A DNA stretch of 64,000 nucleotides from Sphingomonas sp. M1-B02 (GTDB taxonomy: Bacteria > Pseudomonadota > Alphaproteobacteria > Sphingomonadales > Sphingomonadaceae): NCBI RefSeq assembly GCF_026167525.1, contig NZ_CP110679.1, positions 2,777,501 through 2,841,500 on the forward strand. Direction: 5' to 3'. Below the pieces are notes generated by a model. That model saw only the letters and a program-made list of their open reading frames with translations. It ran no database searches and had not been told where the DNA came from. Positions 55,874 to 63,393 of the stretch are shown here, piece after piece. Each line of letters opens with the position of its first letter. The first letter of the stretch is position 1. Position numbers and translations under genes: made by a program.

Positions 55874-55978
55874 TTAGTTCTCCAAATGGCGCTCGCGGCG
55901 CAAATCGCGGAGCTGCAGAAAAAGCCCTGCGGCAATTAGGGCCAGGCCAAGGGCCAGCAAGGCGAAATAACCGGACAT
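55874..55978 (-). CDS. 34-residue single-helix membrane protein
   Basis: MSGYFALLALGLALIAAGLF followed by a basic tail ending RRERHLEN: one membrane helix and a positively charged cytoplasmic end. No family is recognised. It begins seven bases after the frameshifted gene's stop and lies 58 bases before tldD, so it is likely co-transcribed. A short ORF of this kind could arise by chance, but the hydrophobic-then-basic pattern and the spacing favour a real gene. Confidence 0.5.
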   Translation of the reverse strand: MSGYFALLALGLALIAAGLFLQLRDLRRERHLEN

Positions 55979-55985
55979 TCGAGCC

Positions 55986-56230
55986 CTACTCCTTCATGCA
56001 ACGCACGAAGCTGCGCGTACTGGCATCGACCAGCGCCGCGCGTGCGCCTTCGCTAATATAGGGCGAGGGCGTCTCATCCTGCAAGAAGCCCGCCGCGATC
56101 TCGCAGCGCTTCACTGCCGACGCTTGGCTTTCCTTGAGCTGCTGGCCGATGAGCCACCAAATGCCGTGATGGCCGCTGCAAGCCCCGCAGTGATCAGCAC
56201 GCCCGCCCATTCGGTACGGCGCGCTGCCAT
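55986..56230 (-). pseudogene. Frameshifted small membrane protein gene
   Basis: From the ATG at 56230 the frame reads MAARRTEWAGVLITAGLAAA ITAF and then continues without sense to a stop near 56111. In another frame the remainder reads IWWLIGQQLKESQASAVKRC and on to SFVRCMKE with its stop at 55986. Joined with one missing base near 56160, the two halves give an 81-residue protein with a single continuous membrane helix and two Cys. The start lies three bases after the zinc-finger gene stop. It is either a recent frameshift or a sequencing error in the GGCATTTGGTGG stretch. Confidence 0.65.
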
Positions 56231-56233
56231 GGA

Positions 56234-56464
56234 TCAGATGCTCGCGCCAGCGGGGTGATCCGGCAATTCGCTCTGATCCGCGCCGTCGGCGGGCCCGCCG
56301 ATCAGGATGAAGCGGCGGTCGCAATAGCCGCAGTCGACATAGCCATGCTCGTCGATCTGGAGAAACACGCGCGGGTGGCCGAGCGCTGCGGGCACGCCGG
56401 GGCCGCTGCCGTCGCAGCTTACGCGGGCGTGGGAGGTGCGAATGCTCTCGGGGGGTGCGATCAT
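56234..56464 (-). CDS. zf-CHCC zinc-finger domain protein
   Basis: 76 residues. VSCDGSG, then LGHPRVFLQIDEHGYVDCGY and CDRRFILIGG give the Cys-His-Cys-Cys ligands in the spacing of the zf-CHCC family, which includes the NDUFS6 subunit of complex I. The bacterial stand-alone members are of uncertain function. It is first in the short minus-strand run leading to tldD, divergent from the ABC ATPase gene by 64 bases. Confidence 0.9.
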   Translation of the reverse strand: MIAPPESIRTSHARVSCDGSGPGVPAALGHPRVFLQIDEHGYVDCGYCDRRFILIGGPADGADQSELPDHPAGASI

Positions 56465-56528
56465 GCCGCTGGCCTAGCAAAGCCGGAGAGGGCTCGCAAT
56501 CGCCTGCCGAGCGCCTTATGCGCAGGCG

Positions 56529-57449
56529 ATGACCCAGGCCGCGATCGAGATCCAGGACCTCTGCAAGACCTACGCCGGCGGCAAGCGTGCGCTGGACGGG
56601 GTGAGCCTCGATGTGCCGCGTGGGACAATTTTCGGGCTGCTGGGGCCGAACGGCGCGGGCAAATCGACGCTGATCAACATACTGGCCGGGCTGGTAAACA
56701 AGACGGACGGGCGCGCCTCGATCTGGGGCTTCGATATCGACGCGCATCCGCGCAATGCCAAAGCATCGATCGGGATCGTCAACCAGGAGATCATGTTCGA
56801 TCCCTTCTTTTCGCCTGCCGAGACGCTCGATATTCAGGCCGGGCTCTATGGCGTTCCCAAGGCGCAACGGCGGACGATGGAGCTGCTGCGCGCGGTGCAT
56901 CTCGAGGACAAGGCCGATGCCTATGCCCGCACGCTTTCGGGCGGCATGAAGCGACGGCTGATGGTCGCCAAGGCGATGGTCCATTCGCCGCCGGTGCTGG
57001 TGCTCGACGAGCCGACGGCGGGGGTGGACGTCGAGCTTCGCCAGCAGCTCTGGGCCTATGTGCGCGAGCTGAATGCGCGCGGCGTCACCGTGGTGCTGAC
57101 GACGCATTATCTGGAGGAAGCCGAGCAGCTTTGCGACCGGATCGCGATCATCAACCATGGCAAGCTGATCGCGAACAAGCCGACTCGCGAACTGGTGGGG
57201 ATGGCGCAGGAAAAGGTCGTCGAGGTGACCGTTGACCGCGACATTGCCTCGGCTCCGGCGAACGCCTGCTTCCAGAAGATCGAATTGAAGGGCGAGCGGA
57301 CGCTGGTGATTACCTTCCGCAAGGATCTGGCCAATGCCGGGGAAGTGCTGGGGGCGGTGCAGGCCGATGGCTTCGGCATCGTCGATGTGTCGACCCGCGA
57401 GGCGGATCTGGAGGATGTGTTCCTGAACCTGACGAGGGCGGATGCTTAA
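56529..57449 (+). CDS. ABC transporter ATP-binding protein (ABC-2 export type)
   Basis: 306 residues. Walker A GPNGAGKSTLINIL, signature LSGGMKRRLMVAKAM and Walker B VLVLDEPTAGVD are complete; the C-terminal ~75 residues (VEVTVDRDI to LEDVFLNLTRADA) are the usual regulatory extension of DrrA/NodI-like exporters. These ATPases pair with an ABC-2 permease, which is absent from both sides here: the downstream gene is nadB. It may work with a permease elsewhere, perhaps in polysaccharide, lipid or drug export. Confidence 0.9.
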   Translation: MTQAAIEIQDLCKTYAGGKRALDGVSLDVPRGTIFGLLGPNGAGKSTLINILAGLVNKTDGRASIWGFDIDAHPRNAKASIGIVNQEIMFDPFFSPAETLDIQAGLYGVPKAQRRTMELLRAVHLEDKADAYARTLSGGMKRRLMVAKAMVHSPPVLVLDEPTAGVDVELRQQLWAYVRELNARGVTVVLTTHYLEEAEQLCDRIAIINHGKLIANKPTRELVGMAQEKVVEVTVDRDIASAPANACFQKIELKGERTLVITFRKDLANAGEVLGAVQADGFGIVDVSTREADLEDVFLNLTRADA

Positions 57450-57469
57450 GCTGCTATTCGCGCCCCTGA

Positions 57470-57490
57470 CCCCTCCCTTGCAGGGAGGGG
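57470..57490. repeat. Short palindromic repeat before nadB
   Basis: CCCCTCCC and GGGAGGGG pair around TTGCA, a single outer hairpin of the repeat family seen at 38038, 39663 and 60358. The right arm (GGGAGGGG) ends six bases before the nadB ATG and is its only ribosome-binding site. Confidence 0.8.
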
Positions 57491-57496
57491 AATAGG

Positions 57497-59077
57497 ATGG
57501 ACCATGTCTCCGAAATCCTCGTCATCGGATCGGGCGCCGCCGGGCTTACCGCGGCGCTGAACCTCGCCTCGCGGTTCAAGGTGACCGTCCTCGCCAAGGG
57601 CGGGTTCAACGAGGGATCGACCGCCTGGGCGCAGGGGGGAATCGCCGCGGTACTCGAGCCGGGCGACACGTTCGACAGCCATATCGAGGATACGATGATC
57701 GCCGGGGCGGGGCTCAACGACCGCGCCACGGTGGAGTTCGTCGTCGAGAATGCGCCCAAGGCGATCGCGCGGCTGGGCGAGCTGGGCGTGCCCTTCAACA
57801 CCGAGGGGAATGCGCTGCACCTGACCCGCGAGGGCGGGCACAGCCATCGCCGGATCGTCCATGTCGACGACGCGACCGGCTGGGCGGTGCAGGAGGCGTT
57901 GCTCAAGGCGGCGCACGCCAATCCCAACATCACGCTGGTGCCCGACATGGTGGTGATCGATCTCGCCACGAGCCGGCACGAGGAACGCTATTCGGGGGCG
58001 GGCAATGTCTGGGGGGTCTATGCCTTCAACCGCGCGACCAACCGGGTGGAATTGTTCACCGCGCGCGCGACCGTGCTGGCGACCGGCGGGGCGGGGCGGA
58101 CCTATCTCTTCTCGACCGCGCCACGCGGGGCGACCGGCGACGGGATCGCGATGGCGTGGCGGGCGGGATGCCGCATCTCGAACATGGAGTTCATGCAGTT
58201 CCACCCGACCTGCCTCTACAATCTGGAGGTCAAGAATTTCCTGATCACCGAGGCGGTGCGCGGCGAGGGCGGGCAGCTGAAGATTCCAGGCAGCGGATAC
58301 CGCTTCATGCCCGATTTCGATCCGCGGCTGGAGCTGGCGCCGCGCGACGTGGTGGCGCGCGCGATCGATCATGAGATCAAGCGGCTCGGGCTCGATTATG
58401 TCCATCTCGACATCAGCCATATGGGCGCGGATTTCGTGAAGCAGCACTTCCCGATGATCCACGCCCGGCTGCTGGGGCTCGGCATCGACATGACCAGCGA
58501 TCCGATTCCGGTGGTGCCCGCGCAACATTATACCTGCGGCGGGGTGGTGATCGACCGGCACGGGCGTACCGACCTGCCGCATCTCTATGCCGCGGGCGAA
58601 GTCAGCCAATCGGGGCTGCACGGCGCCAACCGGCTGGCGAGCAACTCGCTGCTCGAATGTTTCGTGTTCGGCGAGGCGGCGGCGGACCATATCGCGGCCA
58701 ATTGGGGCGATCTCGCGCCGCCGCCGGCGATCCGGCCGTGGGACGAAAGCCGGGTGACCGATTCGGACGAGGAAGTCGTCATCAAGCAGAATTGGACCGA
58801 GATCCGCCGCTTCATGTGGAATTATGTCGGCATCGTGCGGACGACCAAGCGGCTCGAGCGCGCGGCGCGGCGGATCGCGGCGCTGCGCGAGGAAGTCGGC
58901 GACTATTACGGCCATTTCCGAGTGACGCCCGATCTGATCGAGCTGCGCAACCTGCTCGAATCGGCCGACCTGATCGTGCGCTCCGCGCTGCACCGCAAGG
59001 AGAGCCGGGGCTTGCACTATACGCTCGATTATCCCGAGACGGCCGACGACGCGGTCGACACGATCCTGGTGCCCTGA
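57497..59077 (+). CDS. nadB: L-aspartate oxidase NadB
   Basis: 526 residues. FAD motif ILVIGSGAAGLTAALNLA, conserved NEGSTAWAQGGIAAVL, HPTCLYN with EAVRGEGGQLK (substrate-site Arg/Glu), and C-terminal AGEVSQSGLHGANRLASNSL. It oxidises L-aspartate to iminoaspartate, the first step of de novo NAD synthesis; nadA and nadC are not in the window. Translation apparently relies on GGGAGGGG from the hairpin repeat just upstream. It follows the ABC ATPase gene by 47 bases and may be read from the same transcript. Confidence 0.96.
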   Translation: MDHVSEILVIGSGAAGLTAALNLASRFKVTVLAKGGFNEGSTAWAQGGIAAVLEPGDTFDSHIEDTMIAGAGLNDRATVEFVVENAPKAIARLGELGVPFNTEGNALHLTREGGHSHRRIVHVDDATGWAVQEALLKAAHANPNITLVPDMVVIDLATSRHEERYSGAGNVWGVYAFNRATNRVELFTARATVLATGGAGRTYLFSTAPRGATGDGIAMAWRAGCRISNMEFMQFHPTCLYNLEVKNFLITEAVRGEGGQLKIPGSGYRFMPDFDPRLELAPRDVVARAIDHEIKRLGLDYVHLDISHMGADFVKQHFPMIHARLLGLGIDMTSDPIPVVPAQHYTCGGVVIDRHGRTDLPHLYAAGEVSQSGLHGANRLASNSLLECFVFGEAAADHIAANWGDLAPPPAIRPWDESRVTDSDEEVVIKQNWTEIRRFMWNYVGIVRTTKRLERAARRIAALREEVGDYYGHFRVTPDLIELRNLLESADLIVRSALHRKESRGLHYTLDYPETADDAVDTILVP

Positions 59078-59238
59078 GCCCATTTCCTTAGCTGGTTCGT
59101 TGAATTTGCATGACTTTCGTTTCCGCCCCGTTCACGCTTCGTCGCTATAGCTACCGCATTCGTCGCATCGCCGTGCGATTGGGCTTTGACGGACAACGCA
59201 TCCGCAGCATGGTTCGCGGCGGGCAAGGGGCTGCATTC

Positions 59239-60351
59239 GTGAAGAATTTCAAGGGTTTTTCGAGGATCGAGCGGGCGGTGACGATCGCAGGGCTGGGTCC
59301 GGCGATGCTCGTCGGCTGTGCGGTGCACAATGAGACGCAGATCGCCGCGCATCTGCCCGCGCCGACCTATCGTGTCGCTTTGCCGTTCCCGGCGCCGGCG
59401 GCGGCGCCGAAGCCGCGCGTGGCCGCCCCGCAGGCGCTGGTCAGCTCGATGGATACGCTGTTCCGCAATTTCAGCGGAGTCGCGGGCGCCGCGGTGACCA
59501 GCATCGATAGTGGCTGGGTGGTTGCCAGCGGCCAGGCCCAGCGCCGGATGCCGCAGCAGAGCGTGAGCAAGCTTTGGGTGGCTATGACCGTGCTCGACGC
59601 AGTCGACCGTGGCGTGCTCCGTCTCGACCAGTCGGTGACGATGACGCGCTCCGATCTCACGCTCTTCCACCAGCCGATCGCGGCGCTGATCAAGCCCGAC
59701 ACCGGCTACACCGCCACCGTCAGCGAGCTGATGCGCCGTTCGATGCAGATGAGCGACAATAGCTGCAACGACAAATTGCTGCGACTGGCCGGCGGGCCGC
59801 AGGCAGTGAGGGACTTCATCGCGCGGCGGCAGCTGGGCGCAATTTGGTTCGGCCCCGGCGAACGCCTGCTCCAGGCGGGGACCGCGGGGCTCGAGTGGAA
59901 ACCCGAATATTCGCTGGGCAACGCCTTTGCGCAGGCGCGAGCGCGGCTCTCGCCCGAGGTGCGCCTGGCGGCGTTCGAGGCCTATGTGAAGGATCCGCCC
60001 GATGGCGCGGCGCCGCAGGCGATCGCCGATGCACTGGCGCGGCTGAAGCGCGGCGAGCTGCTCTCGGCATCCTCGACCGACTGGCTGGTCCGTACGATGG
60101 CGGCATCGCGCACCGGCAAGGCGCGCATACGCGGCGGCCTGCCCGTTGGCTGGGAATTCGCGCACAAGACCGGCACGGGACAGGATCTGCGCAGCCGTAC
60201 CGCGGGCTTCAACGATGTCGGCATCCTGATCGCGCCCGACGGCCGCTCTTATGCGCTGGCGGTGATGATCGGCGATACGGCGCGCCCGGTGCGGGAGCGG
60301 CAGGCGCTGATGCAGGCGGTTGCGGCGACGGTGGTGGCCAACCACCGGTAA
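59239..60351 (+). CDS. Serine beta-lactamase-like lipoprotein
   Basis: 370 residues from a GTG (59239) with AAGGGG ten bases upstream; it then begins with a basic segment, a hydrophobic helix and a lipobox ending MLVGC, so it is probably lipidated. The class A penicillin-binding/beta-lactamase motifs are all present: SVSK (Ser-x-x-Lys, near residue 119), SDN in MQMSDNSCND and KTG in FAHKTGTGQD. It should be a periplasmic serine acyl-enzyme, either a beta-lactamase or a peptidase-like relative. An ATG at 59110 would add 43 Arg-rich residues. A palindromic repeat follows. Confidence 0.88.
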   Translation: MKNFKGFSRIERAVTIAGLGPAMLVGCAVHNETQIAAHLPAPTYRVALPFPAPAAAPKPRVAAPQALVSSMDTLFRNFSGVAGAAVTSIDSGWVVASGQAQRRMPQQSVSKLWVAMTVLDAVDRGVLRLDQSVTMTRSDLTLFHQPIAALIKPDTGYTATVSELMRRSMQMSDNSCNDKLLRLAGGPQAVRDFIARRQLGAIWFGPGERLLQAGTAGLEWKPEYSLGNAFAQARARLSPEVRLAAFEAYVKDPPDGAAPQAIADALARLKRGELLSASSTDWLVRTMAASRTGKARIRGGLPVGWEFAHKTGTGQDLRSRTAGFNDVGILIAPDGRSYALAVMIGDTARPVRERQALMQAVAATVVANHR

Positions 60352-60357
60352 ATTTGC

Positions 60358-60555
60358 TCCCCTCCCTGAAAGGGAGGGATCATCGGGTCGGCCATGCCCC
60401 CGGCATGGCCTGAACAGCGCGGGGCGCTGTTCAGGCCATGATGGGTGGGTGCGCGCGTCTGCGCGCCTCTAAGACTCACTCACGTCGCGGCATAACAGCG
60501 TCGGTCGAGGCATCGAGCCTCGCCCGCCGCTAGCCCCTCCCTTTCAGGGAGGGGA
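60358..60555. repeat. Palindromic repeat upstream of polA
   Basis: Terminal inverted repeats TCCCCTCCCTGAAA (60358) and its complement ending at 60555 are perfect over 14 bases. It carries stem-loops CATGCCCCCGGCATG, GAACAGCGCGGGGCGCTGTTC and GTCGAGGCATCGAGCCTCG, and shares its central ~90 bases with the element at 39663. It takes up most of the 288 bases between the serine hydrolase gene and polA; the 84 bases after it show no clear promoter. Confidence 0.88.
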
Positions 60556-60639
60556 AAGATTGAGCTTACTCGCCGGTACTGGGTTCACATTCCGCGATGC
60601 CCGGATGACGGCCCGCTTAAGCACTGCTATCCCCCCGCG

Positions 60640-63393
60640 ATGCCCCATCTCTATCTCGTCGACGGCTCCGGCTATATCTTCCGCGCCTATCATCGGCTGC
60701 CGCCGCTCACCAACAAGCATGGCGAGCCGGTGGGCGCGGTCTATGGCTATACGACGATGCTGTGGAAGCTCGTCGACGAGCTGCACAAGGCCGATGGCCC
60801 GACGCACATGGCGGTGATCCTCGACAAGAGCGAGCATACCTTCCGCAACGAGCTGTACGATAAATACAAGGCGCAAAGGCCGCCCGCGCCCGAGGATCTC
60901 AAGCCGCAATTCCCGATGATCCGCGACGCCACCCGCGCCTTTTCGCTGCCGTGCATCGAGGAGCAGGGCTGGGAGGCGGACGACCTGATCGCGAGCTATG
61001 CCAAGGAGGCGCTGCGCCAGGGCTGGGAAGTGACGATCGTGAGCTCGGACAAGGATCTGATGCAGCTGATCGAGCCCGGGCTCGACATGTATGACACCAT
61101 GAACAACCGGCGGTTGGGCGCAGAGGCGGTGATCGAGAAGTTCGGCGTGCCGCCCGGCCAGTTGGGCGAAGTGCTGGGGCTGATGGGCGACAGCGTCGAC
61201 AATGTCCCGGGCGTTCCGGGCGTGGGCCCGAAGACCGCCGCCAAGCTGATCCAGGAGCATGGCGACATCGAAGCTGTGCTCGCTGCGGCGCCTTCGATGA
61301 AGCCGAGCAAGCTGCGCGACAATCTGATCGAACATGCCGAGATGGCGCGGCTGTCGCGCAAATTGGTGGCGCTGGCGTGCGACGTGCCGTTGCCCGATCC
61401 GCTCGATTCGCTGGAGCTGCAGGGGATTCCGGATGCGCCGCTGCGGGCGTTCCTGGAGCATCATGGCTTTCGGACGCTGCTGGCGCGGCTGTCGGCGGTG
61501 GCGGATGCGCCGGTCGAGACGCACGAGACGCCCGGCCTCCCCGAGGACCCGCCCTGCGATCACGACGCCTATGAGACGGTCGTCACCGACGAGGCGCTCG
61601 ACCGCTGGATCGCCGAGGCGAAGCATCAGGGCTGGGTGGCGATCGATACCGAGACCAGCGAGCTGGACGCGATGCGCGCCGGGCTGTGCGGCGTATCGAT
61701 GGCGCTGGCGCCCAACAAGGCCTGCTACATTCCGCTCGCCCATGGCGGCAGCGACATGTTTGCCGAGCGGCCCGAACAGCTCGACCATGACGCCGCCCTT
61801 GCGCGGCTGAAGGGCCTGCTCGAGGATCCGGCCGTGCTCAAGATCGGCCATAATCTGAAATATGACATGATCGTCTTCGCGCGGCGCGGCATCCAGGTCG
61901 CACCCTATGACGACACGATCGTGATGAGCTTCGATCTGGACGCCGGGCTGCACGGGCACGGCATGGACGAGCTGGCGGCGACGCATCTCTCGCACAGCTG
62001 CATCGCGTATAAGGACGTGGTGGGGACGGGCAAGAAGCAGCTCAGCTTCCGCGAAATCGACCTCAAGACCGCGACGCGCTACGCCGCCGAGGATGCCGAT
62101 GTGACGTTGCGGTTGTGGCAGCGCTTCAAGCCGCGGCTGGCCTATGAGGGCGCGACCCGCGTCTATGAGATGGTCGATCGCGCGCTGGTCTCGGTGATCG
62201 CCGGGATGGAGCAGCAGGGCGTCAAGGTCGACGCGGCGACGCTCGCGCGGCTGTCGGACGAATTCTCGCTGCAGATGGCCAGGCTGGAGGAGGAAATCCA
62301 CGGCATCGCCGGCTTCAAGTTCACGATCGGCAGCCCCAAGCAATTGGGCGACGTGCTGTTCGAGGGGATGGGCATCAAGGGCGGGCGCAAGGGAAAATCG
62401 GGCGTCTATTCGACCGACGTCAACGAGCTCGAGCGGATCGCTGCGGACAAGGATTCGCCGGGGCGGGTGATGGCGGCGAAGGTGCTCGACTGGCGCCAGC
62501 TTTCGAAGCTCAAATCGACCTATACCGATGCGCTGCAGGCGCAGATCAATCCGGAGACGGGGCGCGTCCACACGTCTTACTCGCTGACCGGGGCGCAGAC
62601 CGGGCGGCTTTCCTCGACCGATCCCAACCTCCAGAACATCCCGATCCGCACCGAAGTGGGCCGGCAGATTCGCGACGCCTTCGTGGCGGAACCGGGCAAC
62701 GTCATCCTCGCCGCCGATTATTCGCAGATCGAGCTGCGGCTGGCGGCGCATATCGCCGACGTGCCGGCGCTGCGCACTGCGTTCGAAAATGGCGACGATA
62801 TCCACAGCATGACCGCGATGGAGCTGTTCGGCGAGGTGAATCGCGACACCCGCGGGCGGGCCAAGACGATCAACTTCGCGATTCTCTACGGCATCTCGCG
62901 CTGGGGGCTGGCGGGCCGGCTCGACGTGACCGCCGACGAGGCGCAGGCGATGATCGACCGCTATTTCGAGCGCTTCCCCGGCATCAACAATTATATCGGC
63001 GCGACGATCGAGCAGGTGCGCGAGAAGGGCTATACGACCACGCTTTTCGGCCGGAAGACGCATTTCCCGCGGATCCGATCGAAGGTCCAGCACGAGCGGC
63101 AGGGCGCCGAGCGCGCGGCGATCAACGCGCCGATCCAGGGCACCAGCGCCGACATCATCAAGCGCGCGATGGCGCGGATGGGGCCGGCGTTGCTCGACGC
63201 CGGGCTGCCCGAGGTCCGGATGCTGATGCAGGTGCATGACGAACTGGTGTTCGAACTGCCCGAGGGCGATGTCGAAGCGGCGCGGGGCGTGATCGAGCAT
63301 GTCATGGCAAACGCGGCCGAGCCTGCGATCAAGCTGAGCGTGCCGCTGGGGGTCGAGATCGGAACGGGCAAGAGCTGGGGCGCCGCGCATTGA
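60640..63393 (+). CDS. polA: DNA polymerase I
   Basis: 917 residues. N-terminal 5'-3' nuclease (VDGSGYIFRAYHRLPPLTNK, DDLIASYAKEA, GDSVDNVPGVPGVGPKTA), a 3'-5' exonuclease that looks intact (AIDTETSELD, GHNLKYDM, YAAEDADVTLRL), and the polymerase with TGRLSSTDPNLQNIPIRTE, DYSQIELR (near residue 692), KTINFAILYGIS and MQVHDELVFE. It fills gaps in repair and removes RNA primers. Its TGA stop overlaps the TTG start of the flippase gene, an unexpected coupling. Confidence 0.98.
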   Translation: MPHLYLVDGSGYIFRAYHRLPPLTNKHGEPVGAVYGYTTMLWKLVDELHKADGPTHMAVILDKSEHTFRNELYDKYKAQRPPAPEDLKPQFPMIRDATRAFSLPCIEEQGWEADDLIASYAKEALRQGWEVTIVSSDKDLMQLIEPGLDMYDTMNNRRLGAEAVIEKFGVPPGQLGEVLGLMGDSVDNVPGVPGVGPKTAAKLIQEHGDIEAVLAAAPSMKPSKLRDNLIEHAEMARLSRKLVALACDVPLPDPLDSLELQGIPDAPLRAFLEHHGFRTLLARLSAVADAPVETHETPGLPEDPPCDHDAYETVVTDEALDRWIAEAKHQGWVAIDTETSELDAMRAGLCGVSMALAPNKACYIPLAHGGSDMFAERPEQLDHDAALARLKGLLEDPAVLKIGHNLKYDMIVFARRGIQVAPYDDTIVMSFDLDAGLHGHGMDELAATHLSHSCIAYKDVVGTGKKQLSFREIDLKTATRYAAEDADVTLRLWQRFKPRLAYEGATRVYEMVDRALVSVIAGMEQQGVKVDAATLARLSDEFSLQMARLEEEIHGIAGFKFTIGSPKQLGDVLFEGMGIKGGRKGKSGVYSTDVNELERIAADKDSPGRVMAAKVLDWRQLSKLKSTYTDALQAQINPETGRVHTSYSLTGAQTGRLSSTDPNLQNIPIRTEVGRQIRDAFVAEPGNVILAADYSQIELRLAAHIADVPALRTAFENGDDIHSMTAMELFGEVNRDTRGRAKTINFAILYGISRWGLAGRLDVTADEAQAMIDRYFERFPGINNYIGATIEQVREKGYTTTLFGRKTHFPRIRSKVQHERQGAERAAINAPIQGTSADIIKRAMARMGPALLDAGLPEVRMLMQVHDELVFELPEGDVEAARGVIEHVMANAAEPAIKLSVPLGVEIGTGKSWGAAH

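Noticed and set aside
60544..63390. A 948-codon minus-strand open frame opposite polA
   Set aside because: Composition is antisense-like (His/Arg/Asp-rich, no motif), and polA is unmistakable on the plus strand.
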